This document shows positions 45,121 to 53,578 of a stretch of DNA of 64,000 bases, piece after piece. The stretch's first letter is position 1. Each line of letters starts with the position of its first letter. The translations under genes were made by a program, and so were the position numbers. Origin of the DNA: Xenophilus sp. AP218F (lineage in GTDB: Bacteria; Pseudomonadota; Gammaproteobacteria; Burkholderiales; Chromobacteriaceae); assembly GCA_002213445.1 (NCBI GenBank), contig NJIE01000017.1:62001-126000 (forward strand), in the 5' to 3' direction. The notes under the pieces were generated by a model. The model saw nothing but the letters and a program-made list of their open reading frames with translations. It had not been told where the DNA came from and did not search any database.

Positions 45121-46709
45121 TTCAGCCATACGTCCTCGAAATCGAAAGAACCGTTGGGGTTCATGATGAAGCCCTGCACGTTGGCGCGCAGCGGGATGTA
45201 GATGCGCGAGTGGGCGATGGTGATCCACGGCCGCTCGCGCTTGAAGATGTCCTGCGCCTTCAGGTAATACTGCGTCCGTTTTTTCTGGTCGGTGGTCTGG
45301 CGGCCCAGTTGCAGCAGGCGGTCGAACTCGGCGTCGCAGAAGCGCTGGCCGTCCTTGCTGACGCTGCAGGACAGCGCGTTCCACAGGAAATCGTCCGGGT
45401 CGCCGGAGTTGCTGGTCAGGCCGGACATGTAGACGTCGTGCTCGCCGGCTGCGGCGCGTTTCAGGTACTCGCCCCACTCGTAGCTCTGGATATTGGCCTT
45501 GACGCCTATTTTGGCCCAGTCTTGCTGGATCATCTGCGCCATCAGCTTGCCGTTGGGGTTGGTCGGCCGCTGCACCGGCAAAGCCCACAGGTTCACCGTG
45601 AAGCCGTTGGGGTAGCCGGCCTGGGCCAGCAGCGCGCGCGCCTTGGCCGGGTTGTACTCGTTGCGCGTTTTCGGGTTCCAGCTCCAGGTGCTGGGCGGGA
45701 AGGGGTTGATCGCCTGGGTGGCGCCGCCCTTGGGGAACATGGCCTTGAACAGCGCGTCGCGATTGATGGCGATATCCAGCGCCACCCTCACTTCGCGCTT
45801 GGCGAACTGCGGCCGCTTCAGGTTGTAGGCGAGGTAGGAGATGTTGCTGGCGCCGGTGGAGGCGATCTTGATGCGCTTGTCGGCCGCCAGCGTGTCGAGG
45901 TCGGCTTCGCGCACCGCGGCGGCGGCCTGGCACTCGTTGGCCTTCAGTTTCTGGATGCGCACCTGCGGGTCGGCGACAATGGCGAAAATCAGGCTTTGGG
46001 TTTTCTGCGGCTTGCCCCAGTACTGCGGATGGGCCTGGTAGCGGATCGCCGAATCCTTGGCGTAGCTCTGGAAGCGGTACGGGCCGGTGCCGATGGGCAG
46101 CAGGTTGATCTGCTGCGGCTTGCCGGCCTTGAGCAGCTGTTCGGCGTATTCCGCCGACTGCATGCCGGCGAAGCCCATGGCGAAGAAGGTGAGAAAGGTA
46201 GCGTTGCGTTCATTCAGCCGGATGCGCACGGTATGCGCGTCCACCTTGTCCACCGCGGCGATCAGTTTGGCGAGGCCATAGCCGTCCGGGCCGGTCAGCG
46301 GCGTCTTGAACGCCTGATTGAAGGGCAGTTGCGGCTGTATCCAGCGGCGGATGGTGAACACCGCGTCGTCGGCGTTGAAGTCGCGCGTCGGCTTGAAGTA
46401 ATCGGTGCTGTGAAAACGCGCCCCGCGGCGCAGCTTGAAGGTGTAGGTCAGCCCGTCCGGCGACACGGTCCAGCTTTCCGCCAGGCTGGGGCGGATGGCG
46501 ACGCCGCCGCGCTGGAAGGCCGTGAGGCCCTGGAAAATCGGCTTGGTGACGTTGTAGGTGGAGGCGGTATCCCACATGGCGGGATCGAAGCCTTCCGGCG
46601 CGGCTTCGGCGCAGAAGATCAGCGGTTTGGCGGCCTGGGCCGCGGCGGGCAGCGCGCCGGCGAACAGCGCGGCGAGCAAAAGGGCGTTGCGAGAGCGAAG
46701 GCGTGTCAT
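45117..46709 (-). CDS. Periplasmic peptide-binding protein (DppA/OppA type, SBP family 5)
   Basis: A 530-residue extracytoplasmic binding protein with signal peptide MTRLRSRNALLLAALFAGAL...AQA. The family features are FCAEAAPEGFDPAMW at the mature start, NVTKPIFQGLTAF, and the GTGPYRFQSY signature. No permease or ATPase lies next to it, so it must share a transporter encoded elsewhere. It overlaps the deacylase gene and is divergent from the D-Ala-D-Ala dipeptidase. Confidence 0.9.
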   Translation of the reverse strand: MTRLRSRNALLLAALFAGALPAAAQAAKPLIFCAEAAPEGFDPAMWDTASTYNVTKPIFQGLTAFQRGGVAIRPSLAESWTVSPDGLTYTFKLRRGARFHSTDYFKPTRDFNADDAVFTIRRWIQPQLPFNQAFKTPLTGPDGYGLAKLIAAVDKVDAHTVRIRLNERNATFLTFFAMGFAGMQSAEYAEQLLKAGKPQQINLLPIGTGPYRFQSYAKDSAIRYQAHPQYWGKPQKTQSLIFAIVADPQVRIQKLKANECQAAAAVREADLDTLAADKRIKIASTGASNISYLAYNLKRPQFAKREVRVALDIAINRDALFKAMFPKGGATQAINPFPPSTWSWNPKTRNEYNPAKARALLAQAGYPNGFTVNLWALPVQRPTNPNGKLMAQMIQQDWAKIGVKANIQSYEWGEYLKRAAAGEHDVYMSGLTSNSGDPDDFLWNALSCSVSKDGQRFCDAEFDRLLQLGRQTTDQKKRTQYYLKAQDIFKRERPWITIAHSRIYIPLRANVQGFIMNPNGSFDFEDVWLK

Positions 46710-46805
46710 GTCGGCGTTTTCTTAATCTATCCAGCATGCGAGTATCGCATATTCCCGCCCCCGATCTGCCTTGCGGCGGCGCAAACCATTCTCTGCGAGA
46801 CCGAC

Positions 46806-47414
46806 ATGAATGCGATCAGCCTGGAGCAAGTAGCCAGCCATCCCGAGTACGTTTCCATCGCCGGGCTGGCCGGCATCCGCCTGGACCTGCGTTACGCCTC
46901 GGCCGACAACTTCGTCGGCCGCGACCTGTACGGCGCGGCGGCGCCGGCCCTGCTGCACCGGCAGGCGGCCGAGCAATTGGCGCGCGCGGCGCAATGGCTG
47001 GGCCGGCAGCGGCCCGGCTATCGCTTGCGGGTATTCGACGCGCTGCGTCCCGGCCGGGTGCAGCGCGTGCTGTGGGACATAGTCAAGGACACGCCGCAAC
47101 GCATCTACGTGGCTGACCCGGCGCGCGGCTCCATCCACAGCTTCGGCATGGCGGTGGACCTCTCCGTGGAGGATGACGCCGGGCGCGAGCTGGACATGGG
47201 CGCCGGCTTTGACGATTTCACCGAACTGGCGCAGCCGCAACGGGAGGAGGCGATGCTGGCGGCCGGCCGCCTGAGCGCGGCGCAACTGGCTAATCGCCGC
47301 TTGTTGCGCGAAGCGATGGAAGGCGCGGGCTTTCGCGGCATTCCCACCGAATGGTGGCACTTCGAAGCCGCCGACAAGGCCTGGATACGCGAGACCATGC
47401 GCTTGGTCGAGTAA
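46806..47414 (+). CDS. ddpX: D-alanyl-D-alanine dipeptidase (DdpX/VanX family)
   Basis: The 202-residue zinc dipeptidase hydrolyses D-Ala-D-Ala. Ligands are H111 and D118 in SIHSFGMAVDLS and H185 in EWWHFE; E182 is the catalytic base and R81 in DALRPG the transition-state arginine. These align with H116, D123, E181, H184 and R71 of VanX. There is no signal peptide, so it is probably cytoplasmic. In the absence of vanHA or a sensor pair, a recycling role is likelier than resistance. Confidence 0.92.
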   Translation: MNAISLEQVASHPEYVSIAGLAGIRLDLRYASADNFVGRDLYGAAAPALLHRQAAEQLARAAQWLGRQRPGYRLRVFDALRPGRVQRVLWDIVKDTPQRIYVADPARGSIHSFGMAVDLSVEDDAGRELDMGAGFDDFTELAQPQREEAMLAAGRLSAAQLANRRLLREAMEGAGFRGIPTEWWHFEAADKAWIRETMRLVE

Positions 47415-47435
47415 GGGCGGCATGGTGCGCCAGCA

Positions 47436-47548
47436 GGGCGCGACACCGTGCAGGACTGCTCGTTATTCTCAGCCGTGGCAGCCGGGAATCGCCCCGCAAA
47501 CGGCAGGATAAATAACCGGCATGCCATGAATGCATGCTTTTTAAAAAC
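47436..47548 (+). repeat. Left copy of an approx. 110-bp direct repeat flanking the toxin island
   Basis: The copy begins GCGCGACACCGTGCAGGACT and ends CATGAATGCATGCTTTTT. It matches 48557-48670 at roughly four positions in five by eye. It begins about 20 bases after the ddpX stop. Confidence 0.75.
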
Positions 47549-47710
47549 GTCAAGATTCCGCCCTGCTGATAGATAGCAGGGTAGCAAGGCGCGATATCTG
47601 GCTTTGGCTGAAGCAAGGCGGCTTGCGTAATGGTTGGACATCGCGCCGATCTGGGCATGGCTTTGGCGCGGCGCGACGCCCGGCAGAGAATGCTGTTCGG
47701 AGGGGAGTAA
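47549..47710. other. Non-coding interior of the left repeat element
   Basis: GC-rich sequence with short internal inverted pieces (GGCGCGAT and ATCGCGCC among others) between the direct repeat and the inverted arm. No gene is evident. Confidence 0.5.
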
Positions 47711-47757
47711 TAGGCCGGGTGTCGCACCCTACGAGTGCGCCGTACGGCCGTTTTAGG
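47711..47757 (-). repeat. Inverted arm of the island repeat (left)
   Basis: GGGTGTCGCACCCTACGAGT followed by GCGCCGTACGGCCG is the inverted form of the right arm at 48532-48572 (CGGCCGTACGG, then CTCGTAGGGTGCGACACC). Together they bracket the AT-rich toxin/immunity pair. Confidence 0.75.
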
Positions 47758-48034
47758 AGCAGATGGCACTGCAACCGCTAGTAAGACAATTTGGAAAGGT
47801 GTGGGGAAAGAAAGAATTGATGTGGAAAATCATAATCCTGGGAAACGAGCCGGCCAATTGCATTATCAAGATAATGATGGAAATAAATATATTTTTGATC
47901 CAAATTCATGGCAGTTTTTTGATCCGAAACGTGGTGGAATGGCTCCGAAGGCCATTCAGAATTTATTGAAGGATAATAGATTTGAAAAGGCTATGTATAA
48001 AGGGTTGGAGCAATATTTGGGAGTTAAGAAATGA
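47735..48034 (+). CDS. Orphan C-terminal toxin tip of a polymorphic (Rhs/CdiA-type) toxin, fragment
   Basis: The frame opens inside the repeat arm; its only possible start is GTG 47735 and there is no ribosome site. From about residue 9 the 99-residue product reads GADGTATASKTIWKG, then KERIDVENHNPGKRAG, LHYQDNDGNKYIFDP and APKAIQNLL. This is a composition and pattern I associate with small nuclease-type tips at the ends of Rhs and contact-dependent toxins. The AT-rich sequence, missing delivery region and overlapping downstream gene indicate a displaced toxin module. Activity is uncertain. Confidence 0.6.
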   Translation: MRRTAVLGADGTATASKTIWKGVGKERIDVENHNPGKRAGQLHYQDNDGNKYIFDPNSWQFFDPKRGGMAPKAIQNLLKDNRFEKAMYKGLEQYLGVKK

Positions 48035-48489
48035 GATTTTTTAATTCGAAGATGGCTAAGATGTTGAGCTCTTTTTCTGAGGGGAGTCTTGGGGGCGGTT
48101 TAAGTGGCATTTTAAATGATGGATTTGTTTTTGATGAGGGGTGTATTTTTTTCTCAAAGTTTTGGGATGGTGGTGATGTTGTTGGTGGTAGTGAGTTGTG
48201 TGGGGGGAGGAGTGGATTGGAGGCTGTTATAAATAAATTTCATGTAGAGGATTTTGTTGATGACTCGTCTGATGTTTTTGGTCAGGCAATGGCATTTCTT
48301 GAGTCGTTTTGTAAGAAATGGAAGTCGTGCACTTTGGAGAAGGGAGTTGTATTTATTAGTTATGATGAATCAGAACTGGGTGAGGTGTGCGTTTTTAGAT
48401 TTCATGCGCTTAGAGATAAAAATCTTTGGATGGATGTAAATAATATTGATAAACTTGAGGAGGCAATGCTTGTTAACATAATAGAGTGA
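48031..48489 (+). CDS. Probable immunity protein for the adjacent toxin tip
   Basis: A 152-residue, acidic, AT-rich gene starting in an ATGA overlap with the toxin-tip stop, the usual toxin-immunity arrangement. No signal peptide or recognised domain. Codon use is strikingly T/G-rich at third positions (many GAT, GTT, TTT), unlike the host genes. The immunity role is inferred from position, size and composition. Confidence 0.55.
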   Translation: MRFFNSKMAKMLSSFSEGSLGGGLSGILNDGFVFDEGCIFFSKFWDGGDVVGGSELCGGRSGLEAVINKFHVEDFVDDSSDVFGQAMAFLESFCKKWKSCTLEKGVVFISYDESELGEVCVFRFHALRDKNLWMDVNNIDKLEEAMLVNIIE

Positions 48490-48531
48490 GTGGGAAGGTA
48501 TGAGTTAAGCCTAGGTTTGCAAATCTCAGGC

Positions 48532-48670
48532 TTTACGGCCGTACGGTGCGCTCGTAGGGTGCGACACCGTGCGGGATTGCTCGTCAATCTCGATCGTGGC
48601 AACCGGGCGTCGCGCCGAAAACGGCAAGGATGAAAAGCCGGCATCTCATGAATGGATGCTGGTTTTTTAT
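48532..48670 (+). repeat. Right copy of the island repeat (inverted arm plus direct repeat)
   Basis: CGGCCGTACGGTGCGCTCG mirrors the left inverted arm at 47711-47757. The following sequence, from GGTGCGACACCGTGCGGG to ATGGATGCTGG, repeats 47436-47548 in direct orientation. Confidence 0.75.
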
Positions 48671-48833
48671 TATGGCGACAGGCCGGGCGCCGCGCTCCGC
48701 GATGCGCCATCCGGCCGCGCGCGTTTGAAACCCGCTGCGGCATCGCGGCGCGCGGGTTTTCCACAGGCTGGCTAGGCGGCCCAGCGGCGCGGGGTTTCGC
48801 GCCACCTTGCTCGCCGGCGGCGGGCATCATTCC

Positions 48834-48863
48834 TTGACCCTGCGCGGCAGGTGATAGGATAAT
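48834..48863 (+). promoter_or_regulatory. Candidate sigma-70 promoter of dusA
   Basis: TTGACC (48834-48839), an 18-base spacer and GATAAT (48858-48863), about 77 bases before the dusA ATG. Confidence 0.55.
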
Positions 48864-48939
48864 TTCCCGTTTGATCAAACGCTTGCCTTGCAGCCGGGTT
48901 TTCACGCCGGCGAAGCGGGCGAGCCCACCGGTTTTCCGC

Positions 48940-49941
48940 ATGAATCACGCCCCCGCCCTGCCGCCGCGCCGCCTGTCCATTGCCCCGATGCTGGACTGGA
49001 CCGACCGGCATTACCGCTATTTCGCCCGCCTGATCACCAGGCACACGTGGCTCTATACCGAAATGGTGACTACCGGCGCGTTGCTGCACGGCGATCTGGA
49101 GCGCCATCTGCGTTTTGACGAGGCCGAGCATCCGCTGGCGCTGCAACTGGGCGGGTCGGAGCCGGCGGAGCTGGCGCGTTGCGCGAAGCTTGCCCAGGAG
49201 TGGGGTTACGACGAGGTGAACCTCAACGTCGGCTGCCCGTCCGAGCGCGTGCAGAAGGGCGCTTTCGGCGCTTGCCTGATGGCGGAGCCGCAACTGGTGT
49301 CCGATTGCGTCAAGGCGATGCGTGACGCGGTCGCCATCGAGATCACCGTCAAGCACCGCATCGGCATCGATCAGATCGACAGCTACGATTACGTGCGCGA
49401 ATTCGTCGACCAGGTGGCGGAGGCCGGCTGCCGCACTTTCATCGTTCACGCCCGCAACGCCATCCTCAAGGGCTTGAGCCCGAAGGAAAACCGCGAAATT
49501 CCGCCGTTGAAGTACGATTACGTCTACCGGCTCAAGCGCGAGCGTCCCGATCTGGAAATCCTGATCAACGGCGGCGTCAAAACCAACGACGAGATCGCCC
49601 GGCATCTGCAGCACGTGGACGGCGTGATGGTGGGGCGCGAGGCGTATCACAACCCCTGGCTGATGGCGGAGTGGGACGCGCTGTTTTACGGCGACCCCGC
49701 CGCCGCGGCCACGCGCGAGGAGGTGGTGCGGGCGATGTTGCCTTACGTCGCCGCTCGCCTCGCCGAAGGCAATAATGTGCGTCACGTGGCGCGCCACATC
49801 CTGGGCCTGTTCCAGGGCGTGCCCGGCGCGCGCAACTGGCGGCGCATGCTGTCCGACGCCAAGCTGCTGGACGGCGCCGACGAGCGCTTGCTGACGGCGG
49901 CGATGGAGGCGACGCTGCGCACCCGCGACGCGCGCGATTGA
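48940..49941 (+). CDS. dusA: tRNA-dihydrouridine(20/20a) synthase
   Basis: A 333-residue FMN-dependent TIM-barrel enzyme reducing uridine 20/20a in the tRNA D-loop. SIAPMLDWTDRHYRYFARLI, the catalytic-cysteine segment EVNLNVGCPSERV (C around residue 99), FIVHARNA and NGGVKT are DusA signatures. ATG 48940 (MNHAPALPPRRLSIAPM) is preferred over 48871 on homology, though its ribosome site is weak. Confidence 0.93.
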   Translation: MNHAPALPPRRLSIAPMLDWTDRHYRYFARLITRHTWLYTEMVTTGALLHGDLERHLRFDEAEHPLALQLGGSEPAELARCAKLAQEWGYDEVNLNVGCPSERVQKGAFGACLMAEPQLVSDCVKAMRDAVAIEITVKHRIGIDQIDSYDYVREFVDQVAEAGCRTFIVHARNAILKGLSPKENREIPPLKYDYVYRLKRERPDLEILINGGVKTNDEIARHLQHVDGVMVGREAYHNPWLMAEWDALFYGDPAAAATREEVVRAMLPYVAARLAEGNNVRHVARHILGLFQGVPGARNWRRMLSDAKLLDGADERLLTAAMEATLRTRDARD

Positions 49942-50060
49942 AGGCCGCACCCGATAGGCCCGCCCGGCATGAAGCGGGGCGGGCGATGCGCTCTGGCGGC
50001 TGGTCCGCCATTTTTCTTATGTTGTCATGCTGGTCATGACTGTCTGGAGGTGAACCCGAA

Positions 50061-51131
50061 TTGAAAAAACTGACGCAGGCGCTGCTATTTTCCGCGTTGT
50101 CGCTGTCGGCTCAGGCCGGCGGCAACGATGTGTTGCATATCTATAACTGGAGCGGTTCGTTATCCGACGCCATCGTTCGCCAGTTCGAGAAAAGCTGCGA
50201 TTGTCGCGTGGTGCAGGATTACTACGGCGACAATGAGGAAATGCTGGCCAAACTGGCTGCGGGAGCCAAGGGCTACGACATGGTGTTTCCGTCCAGTTTC
50301 GTCATACAGGCGATGAGCAAGCAGAAGCTGTTGCGGCCGCTGGATCACCACCAGCTGCCCAATCTGAAGAATGTGGCTCCCGCCTACCTGTCGCAGTCTT
50401 ACGATCCGGGCAATCGCTATACGGTGCCCACCGTGCTGACGCTGACTTCGGTGGGTTACAACGCCGACAAGCTCAAGCAGCTGGGCGTCGATCCGACCAG
50501 CTGGTCGGTGATCTTCGACCCCAAGGTGCTGCAGAAGATCAAGGGCAAGGTGACGGTGCTGGACAGCTCGCGCGAGGTGTTCTCCGCCGCGTTGTTCTAT
50601 CTGGGCAAGGACCCCAACAAGGCCACCGAAGCCGACATGCGCGCGGCGCGCGACGTGATCAAGCGCGCCAAGCCCTACTGGGCCGCCTTCTCCAACGCCA
50701 GTTATCTCAAGCAGCTGGCGATAGGCAATATCTGGGTGGCGCTGGGCTACTCCACCGAGTTCTTCCAGGCCAGCGAAGACGCGCGGCTGGCCAAGCGCAA
50801 GTTCCGCATCGCCAACGTCGCCCAGCGCGAGGGCAACGAGCTGGGCGTGGACACCATGGCGATCACCGCCAGCGCCAAGCGCCCGGATCTGGCGCATCAA
50901 TTCATCAACTTCATGCTGGACGGCAAGAACGCCGCCCAGCTGACCAATCTCAACGGCGCCACCAATCCGGTATCCACCGCCGCGCCTTTCTTCCGCGCCG
51001 ATCTCAAGGCCAACCCGGTGATCAATCCCAGCCCGGAAGCGGCCGGAAAATGGACGGTGCTGCGCGAGCTGACTCCCGCGGAACGCCGCCAGCTGGCGCG
51101 GATGTGGACCGAGGTCAAGGTCAGCCATTAA
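50061..51131 (+). CDS. Orphan polyamine-binding protein (PotF type), paralogue of the 28072 gene
   Basis: The 356-residue periplasmic binding protein has a signal peptide MKKLTQALLFSALSLSAQA. It shares long blocks with the operon copy, including QDYYGDNEEMLAKLAAGAKG and the FINFMLDGKNA region. The start is TTG 50061, preceded by TGGAGGTG. No ABC genes are adjacent, so it either feeds the pot system or has a sensory role. Ligand-site differences suggest a different polyamine preference, which is inference. Confidence 0.88.
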   Translation: MKKLTQALLFSALSLSAQAGGNDVLHIYNWSGSLSDAIVRQFEKSCDCRVVQDYYGDNEEMLAKLAAGAKGYDMVFPSSFVIQAMSKQKLLRPLDHHQLPNLKNVAPAYLSQSYDPGNRYTVPTVLTLTSVGYNADKLKQLGVDPTSWSVIFDPKVLQKIKGKVTVLDSSREVFSAALFYLGKDPNKATEADMRAARDVIKRAKPYWAAFSNASYLKQLAIGNIWVALGYSTEFFQASEDARLAKRKFRIANVAQREGNELGVDTMAITASAKRPDLAHQFINFMLDGKNAAQLTNLNGATNPVSTAAPFFRADLKANPVINPSPEAAGKWTVLRELTPAERRQLARMWTEVKVSH

Positions 51132-51193
51132 CCCACGCCGCCGCGGCCGGCGCGCCGCGGCGAGCGCAAACGATCAACACGGAAGGCGCAAAC

Positions 51194-51787
51194 ATGTTCG
51201 AGCAACTGGTCCTGGCCAGCAACAACGCCGGCAAGCTGAAGGAATTCAACGCGCTGCTGGCCGATCTGGGCATCACGGTGCGTCCGCAGCGCGATTTCGA
51301 TGTGCCGGAGTGCCCGGAGCCGCATCACACCTTTCTGGAAAACGCGCTGGAAAAAGCGCGCCACGCCAGCCGCGCCACCGGCCTGCCGGCGCTGGCCGAC
51401 GATTCCGGCATCTGCGTCGAGGCCTTGGGCGGCGCGCCGGGGGTGTATTCCGCCCGCTTCGCCGGCGAACCCAAATCCGACGCGCGCAACAACGCGTTGC
51501 TGGTGGAAAAGCTGCAGGGCCAGGCCAACCGCCGGGCTTGGTATTACTGCGTGCTGGTGCTGGTGCGCCACGCCGACGATCCGCAACCGCTGGTGGCGGA
51601 CGGACTGTGGCTGGGCGAAGTGCGCGACGAGGCCGCCGGCAGCGGCGGCTTCGGCTACGATCCGCACTTCTACCTGCCAGGCTACGGCCTGAGCGTGGCC
51701 GAGCTGGACGCCGCCGAGAAGAACCGCGTCAGCCATCGCGGCCAGGCCATCCAGGCCTTGCTGGCCAAGCTCAAGGCGCTGGCATGA
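51194..51787 (+). CDS. rdgB: XTP/dITP pyrophosphatase (RdgB/HAM1)
   Basis: The 197-residue house-cleaning nucleotidase hydrolyses dITP, XTP and related deaminated triphosphates. SNNAGKLKEF binds substrate; LADDSGICVEALGGAPGVYS and GSGGFGYDPHF are the catalytic and base-recognition motifs, with SHRGQA near the end. Length is standard. Its stop overlaps the hemW start (ATGA), a pairing common in proteobacteria. Confidence 0.95.
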   Translation: MFEQLVLASNNAGKLKEFNALLADLGITVRPQRDFDVPECPEPHHTFLENALEKARHASRATGLPALADDSGICVEALGGAPGVYSARFAGEPKSDARNNALLVEKLQGQANRRAWYYCVLVLVRHADDPQPLVADGLWLGEVRDEAAGSGGFGYDPHFYLPGYGLSVAELDAAEKNRVSHRGQAIQALLAKLKALA

Positions 51788-52974
51788 GCGTGGTCGACCT
51801 CTCCGCGCTCAAGGGCGGCTTGAAGGAGCTGCCGCCCCTGTCGCTGTACGCGCATTTCCCGTGGTGCGTGCGCAAGTGCCCTTACTGCGATTTCAACTCG
51901 CACGAGCCGAAAAACGGCTTCGACGAAATGGCCTATGTGGAGGCGATGCTGCGCGATCTGGAGTGTTCGCTGCCCGACGTCTGGGGCCGGCCGCTGACCA
52001 GCATCTTCATGGGCGGCGGCACCCCCAGCCTGTTCAGCCCGCAGGCGATGGACGCTTTCCTCGCCGGCGTGCGCGCGCGGATGAAGCTGCACCCGGACGC
52101 CGAGATCACCATGGAGGCCAATCCCGGCACTTTCGAGATCGAACGCTTCCGCGGCTATCGCGAGGCCGGCATCAACCGCCTGTCCATCGGCATCCAGAGC
52201 TTCAACCCGCGGCACTTGCAGTCGCTGGGCCGGATTCACGACGGCGAGGAGGCGCGGCGCGCGGTGGACATCGCGCTGACGCATTTCGACAACGTCAATC
52301 TGGATCTGATGTACGCCTTGCCGGGACAGACGCTGGACGAGGCGCTGTCCGACCTGGAGACGGCGCTGTCCTGCGGAATCACCCATCTGTCCGCCTACCA
52401 CCTGACCATCGAGCCCAACACCCTGTTCGCCGCGCAGACGCCGCGCAACCTGCCGGATGACGAAGCGTCGGCGGACATGCAGGAGGCGATCGAGGCGCGG
52501 CTGGCCGCCGCCGGTTTCGAGCACTATGAAACCTCGGCCTTCGCCAGGCCAGGCCGCCGCAGCCGCCATAATCTCAACTACTGGCAGTTCGGCGACTACG
52601 TCGGCATCGGCGCCGGCGCGCACGGCAAGATCAGCAGCCATCAGGGCGCGACGCGCGAGATGCGCTACAAGCAGCCGGCCGCCTACCTCAAGGCGGTGCG
52701 GGACGGCGAGCCGCGCCAGAGCCGTCAGGCCATCGCCCGCGAGGACTTGCCCTTCGAGTTCATGATGAACCTGCTGCGCCTGACCGGCGGCTTCGAAACC
52801 CGACTGTTCCAGGAGCGCACCGGCCTGCCGCTGTCCGCTATCCAGCAGCCGCTGGCAGAGGCTGAGGCGCAGGGCCTGATCGAGCGCGATCTGCGCGCCA
52901 TCGCGCCGACGCTGAAAGGGCAGCGCTTCCTCAACGATTTGCTGACGCTGTTCCTGCCGTCCGCGCGCGATTAG
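51784..52974 (+). CDS. hemW: Radical-SAM haem chaperone HemW
   Basis: A 396-residue radical-SAM protein. The cluster motif is CVRKCPYCDF (CxxxCxxC, around residues 29-36), followed by MGGGTPSLF and SIGIQSF. HemW proteins bind haem and insert it into respiratory proteins; older annotations call them oxygen-independent coproporphyrinogen oxidase. Coupled to rdgB by the ATGA overlap at 51784. Confidence 0.93.
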   Translation: MSVVDLSALKGGLKELPPLSLYAHFPWCVRKCPYCDFNSHEPKNGFDEMAYVEAMLRDLECSLPDVWGRPLTSIFMGGGTPSLFSPQAMDAFLAGVRARMKLHPDAEITMEANPGTFEIERFRGYREAGINRLSIGIQSFNPRHLQSLGRIHDGEEARRAVDIALTHFDNVNLDLMYALPGQTLDEALSDLETALSCGITHLSAYHLTIEPNTLFAAQTPRNLPDDEASADMQEAIEARLAAAGFEHYETSAFARPGRRSRHNLNYWQFGDYVGIGAGAHGKISSHQGATREMRYKQPAAYLKAVRDGEPRQSRQAIAREDLPFEFMMNLLRLTGGFETRLFQERTGLPLSAIQQPLAEAEAQGLIERDLRAIAPTLKGQRFLNDLLTLFLPSARD

Positions 52975-53009
52975 CGCATCGACGCCGTCTTGCCGTTGCC
53001 GCCTTTTCG

Positions 53010-53030
53010 CCCCGCCGCCGCGGGGTTTTT
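53010..53030 (+). terminator. Terminator of rdgB-hemW
   Basis: CCCCGC pairs with GCGGGG around CGCC, followed by five T. Confidence 0.85.
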
Positions 53031-53107
53031 CCTGTCTGGGCTGCCAGTGTCCAAGCCCGCCGTCGGCTGCCATGGTGAAAGCACCACATGCCCGGAGGAG
53101 AGACGGA

Positions 53108-53578
53108 ATGCGCAAGGGTTTGGCCATCATCGCGCTGGCCTTGGCGGCGAGCGCCCAGGCGGAAGTCTACAAATGCCGCGACGCGCAAGGCGCGATCAGC
53201 TATCGCGGCCAACCGTGCCCGCCCGATGCGACGCCGCTGCCGCGCGGCGGCGGCGGGCTGAGCGTGGTGCAGCGCGAGGCGCATCAACTCCGGCAGGAAG
53301 AGGCGGCGCGGCAGGCGGCGCAGGCGGAGCGGCAGGCCGCGCGCCAGCGCGAAGCCGCGCGCGAACGGGAAGGGGAGCGGCGGCGGGCCGAAGACGCGCG
53401 TCGCTACGCCCGCGAACGCGAGCGGTGCCTGCGCCTGTTCGCCAAGCGCGGCGAAATTCATGCCCAGCTTGGCGCGGGTTTGCCGGCGCGTGAGTTCGAG
53501 CGCCACAAGAACCGCCTTGTCAAAGTGGACGACCAGCTGCAGGATGGCGCATGCCATCGTTTCAAAGAAGAGTCATGA
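53108..53578 (+). CDS. DUF4124-domain periplasmic protein
   Basis: The 156-residue protein has a signal peptide (MRKGLAIIALALAASAQA) and a short DUF4124 module (EVYKCRDAQGAISYRGQPCP), then a long Arg/Glu/Ala-rich helical segment (about 60-115), probably coiled coil. A C-terminal cysteine region follows (RERCLRLF to DGACHRF). Such proteins are common and uncharacterised in betaproteobacteria. GGAGGAGAG lies upstream of ATG 53108. It overlaps the next gene by four bases. Confidence 0.8.
   Translation: MRKGLAIIALALAASAQAEVYKCRDAQGAISYRGQPCPPDATPLPRGGGGLSVVQREAHQLRQEEAARQAAQAERQAARQREAAREREGERRRAEDARRYARERERCLRLFAKRGEIHAQLGAGLPAREFERHKNRLVKVDDQLQDGACHRFKEES

Larger units (their letters stand above)
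48490..48939. other. Intergenic region between the immunity gene and dusA
   Basis: 450 bp holding the right repeat copy (48532-48670), a GC-rich stretch with GCGCGCGGGTTT inverted pieces, and the dusA promoter. No gene is evident. Confidence 0.55.

Noticed and set aside
45210-46800. Upstream extension of ddpX as a 734-residue frame
   Set aside because: It runs antisense through the peptide-binding protein; the dipeptidase begins at ATG 46806 by homology to VanX.
47763-47969. ATG-started 68-residue frame in the toxin island
   Set aside because: It is in another frame from the toxin-like product, shows no family pattern and ends early; the GAD-GTATASK frame is the meaningful one.
49958-49987. 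GC-rich stem after dusA as a terminator
   Set aside because: GCCCGCCC and GGGCGGGC can pair, but no T tract follows, so termination is not supported.
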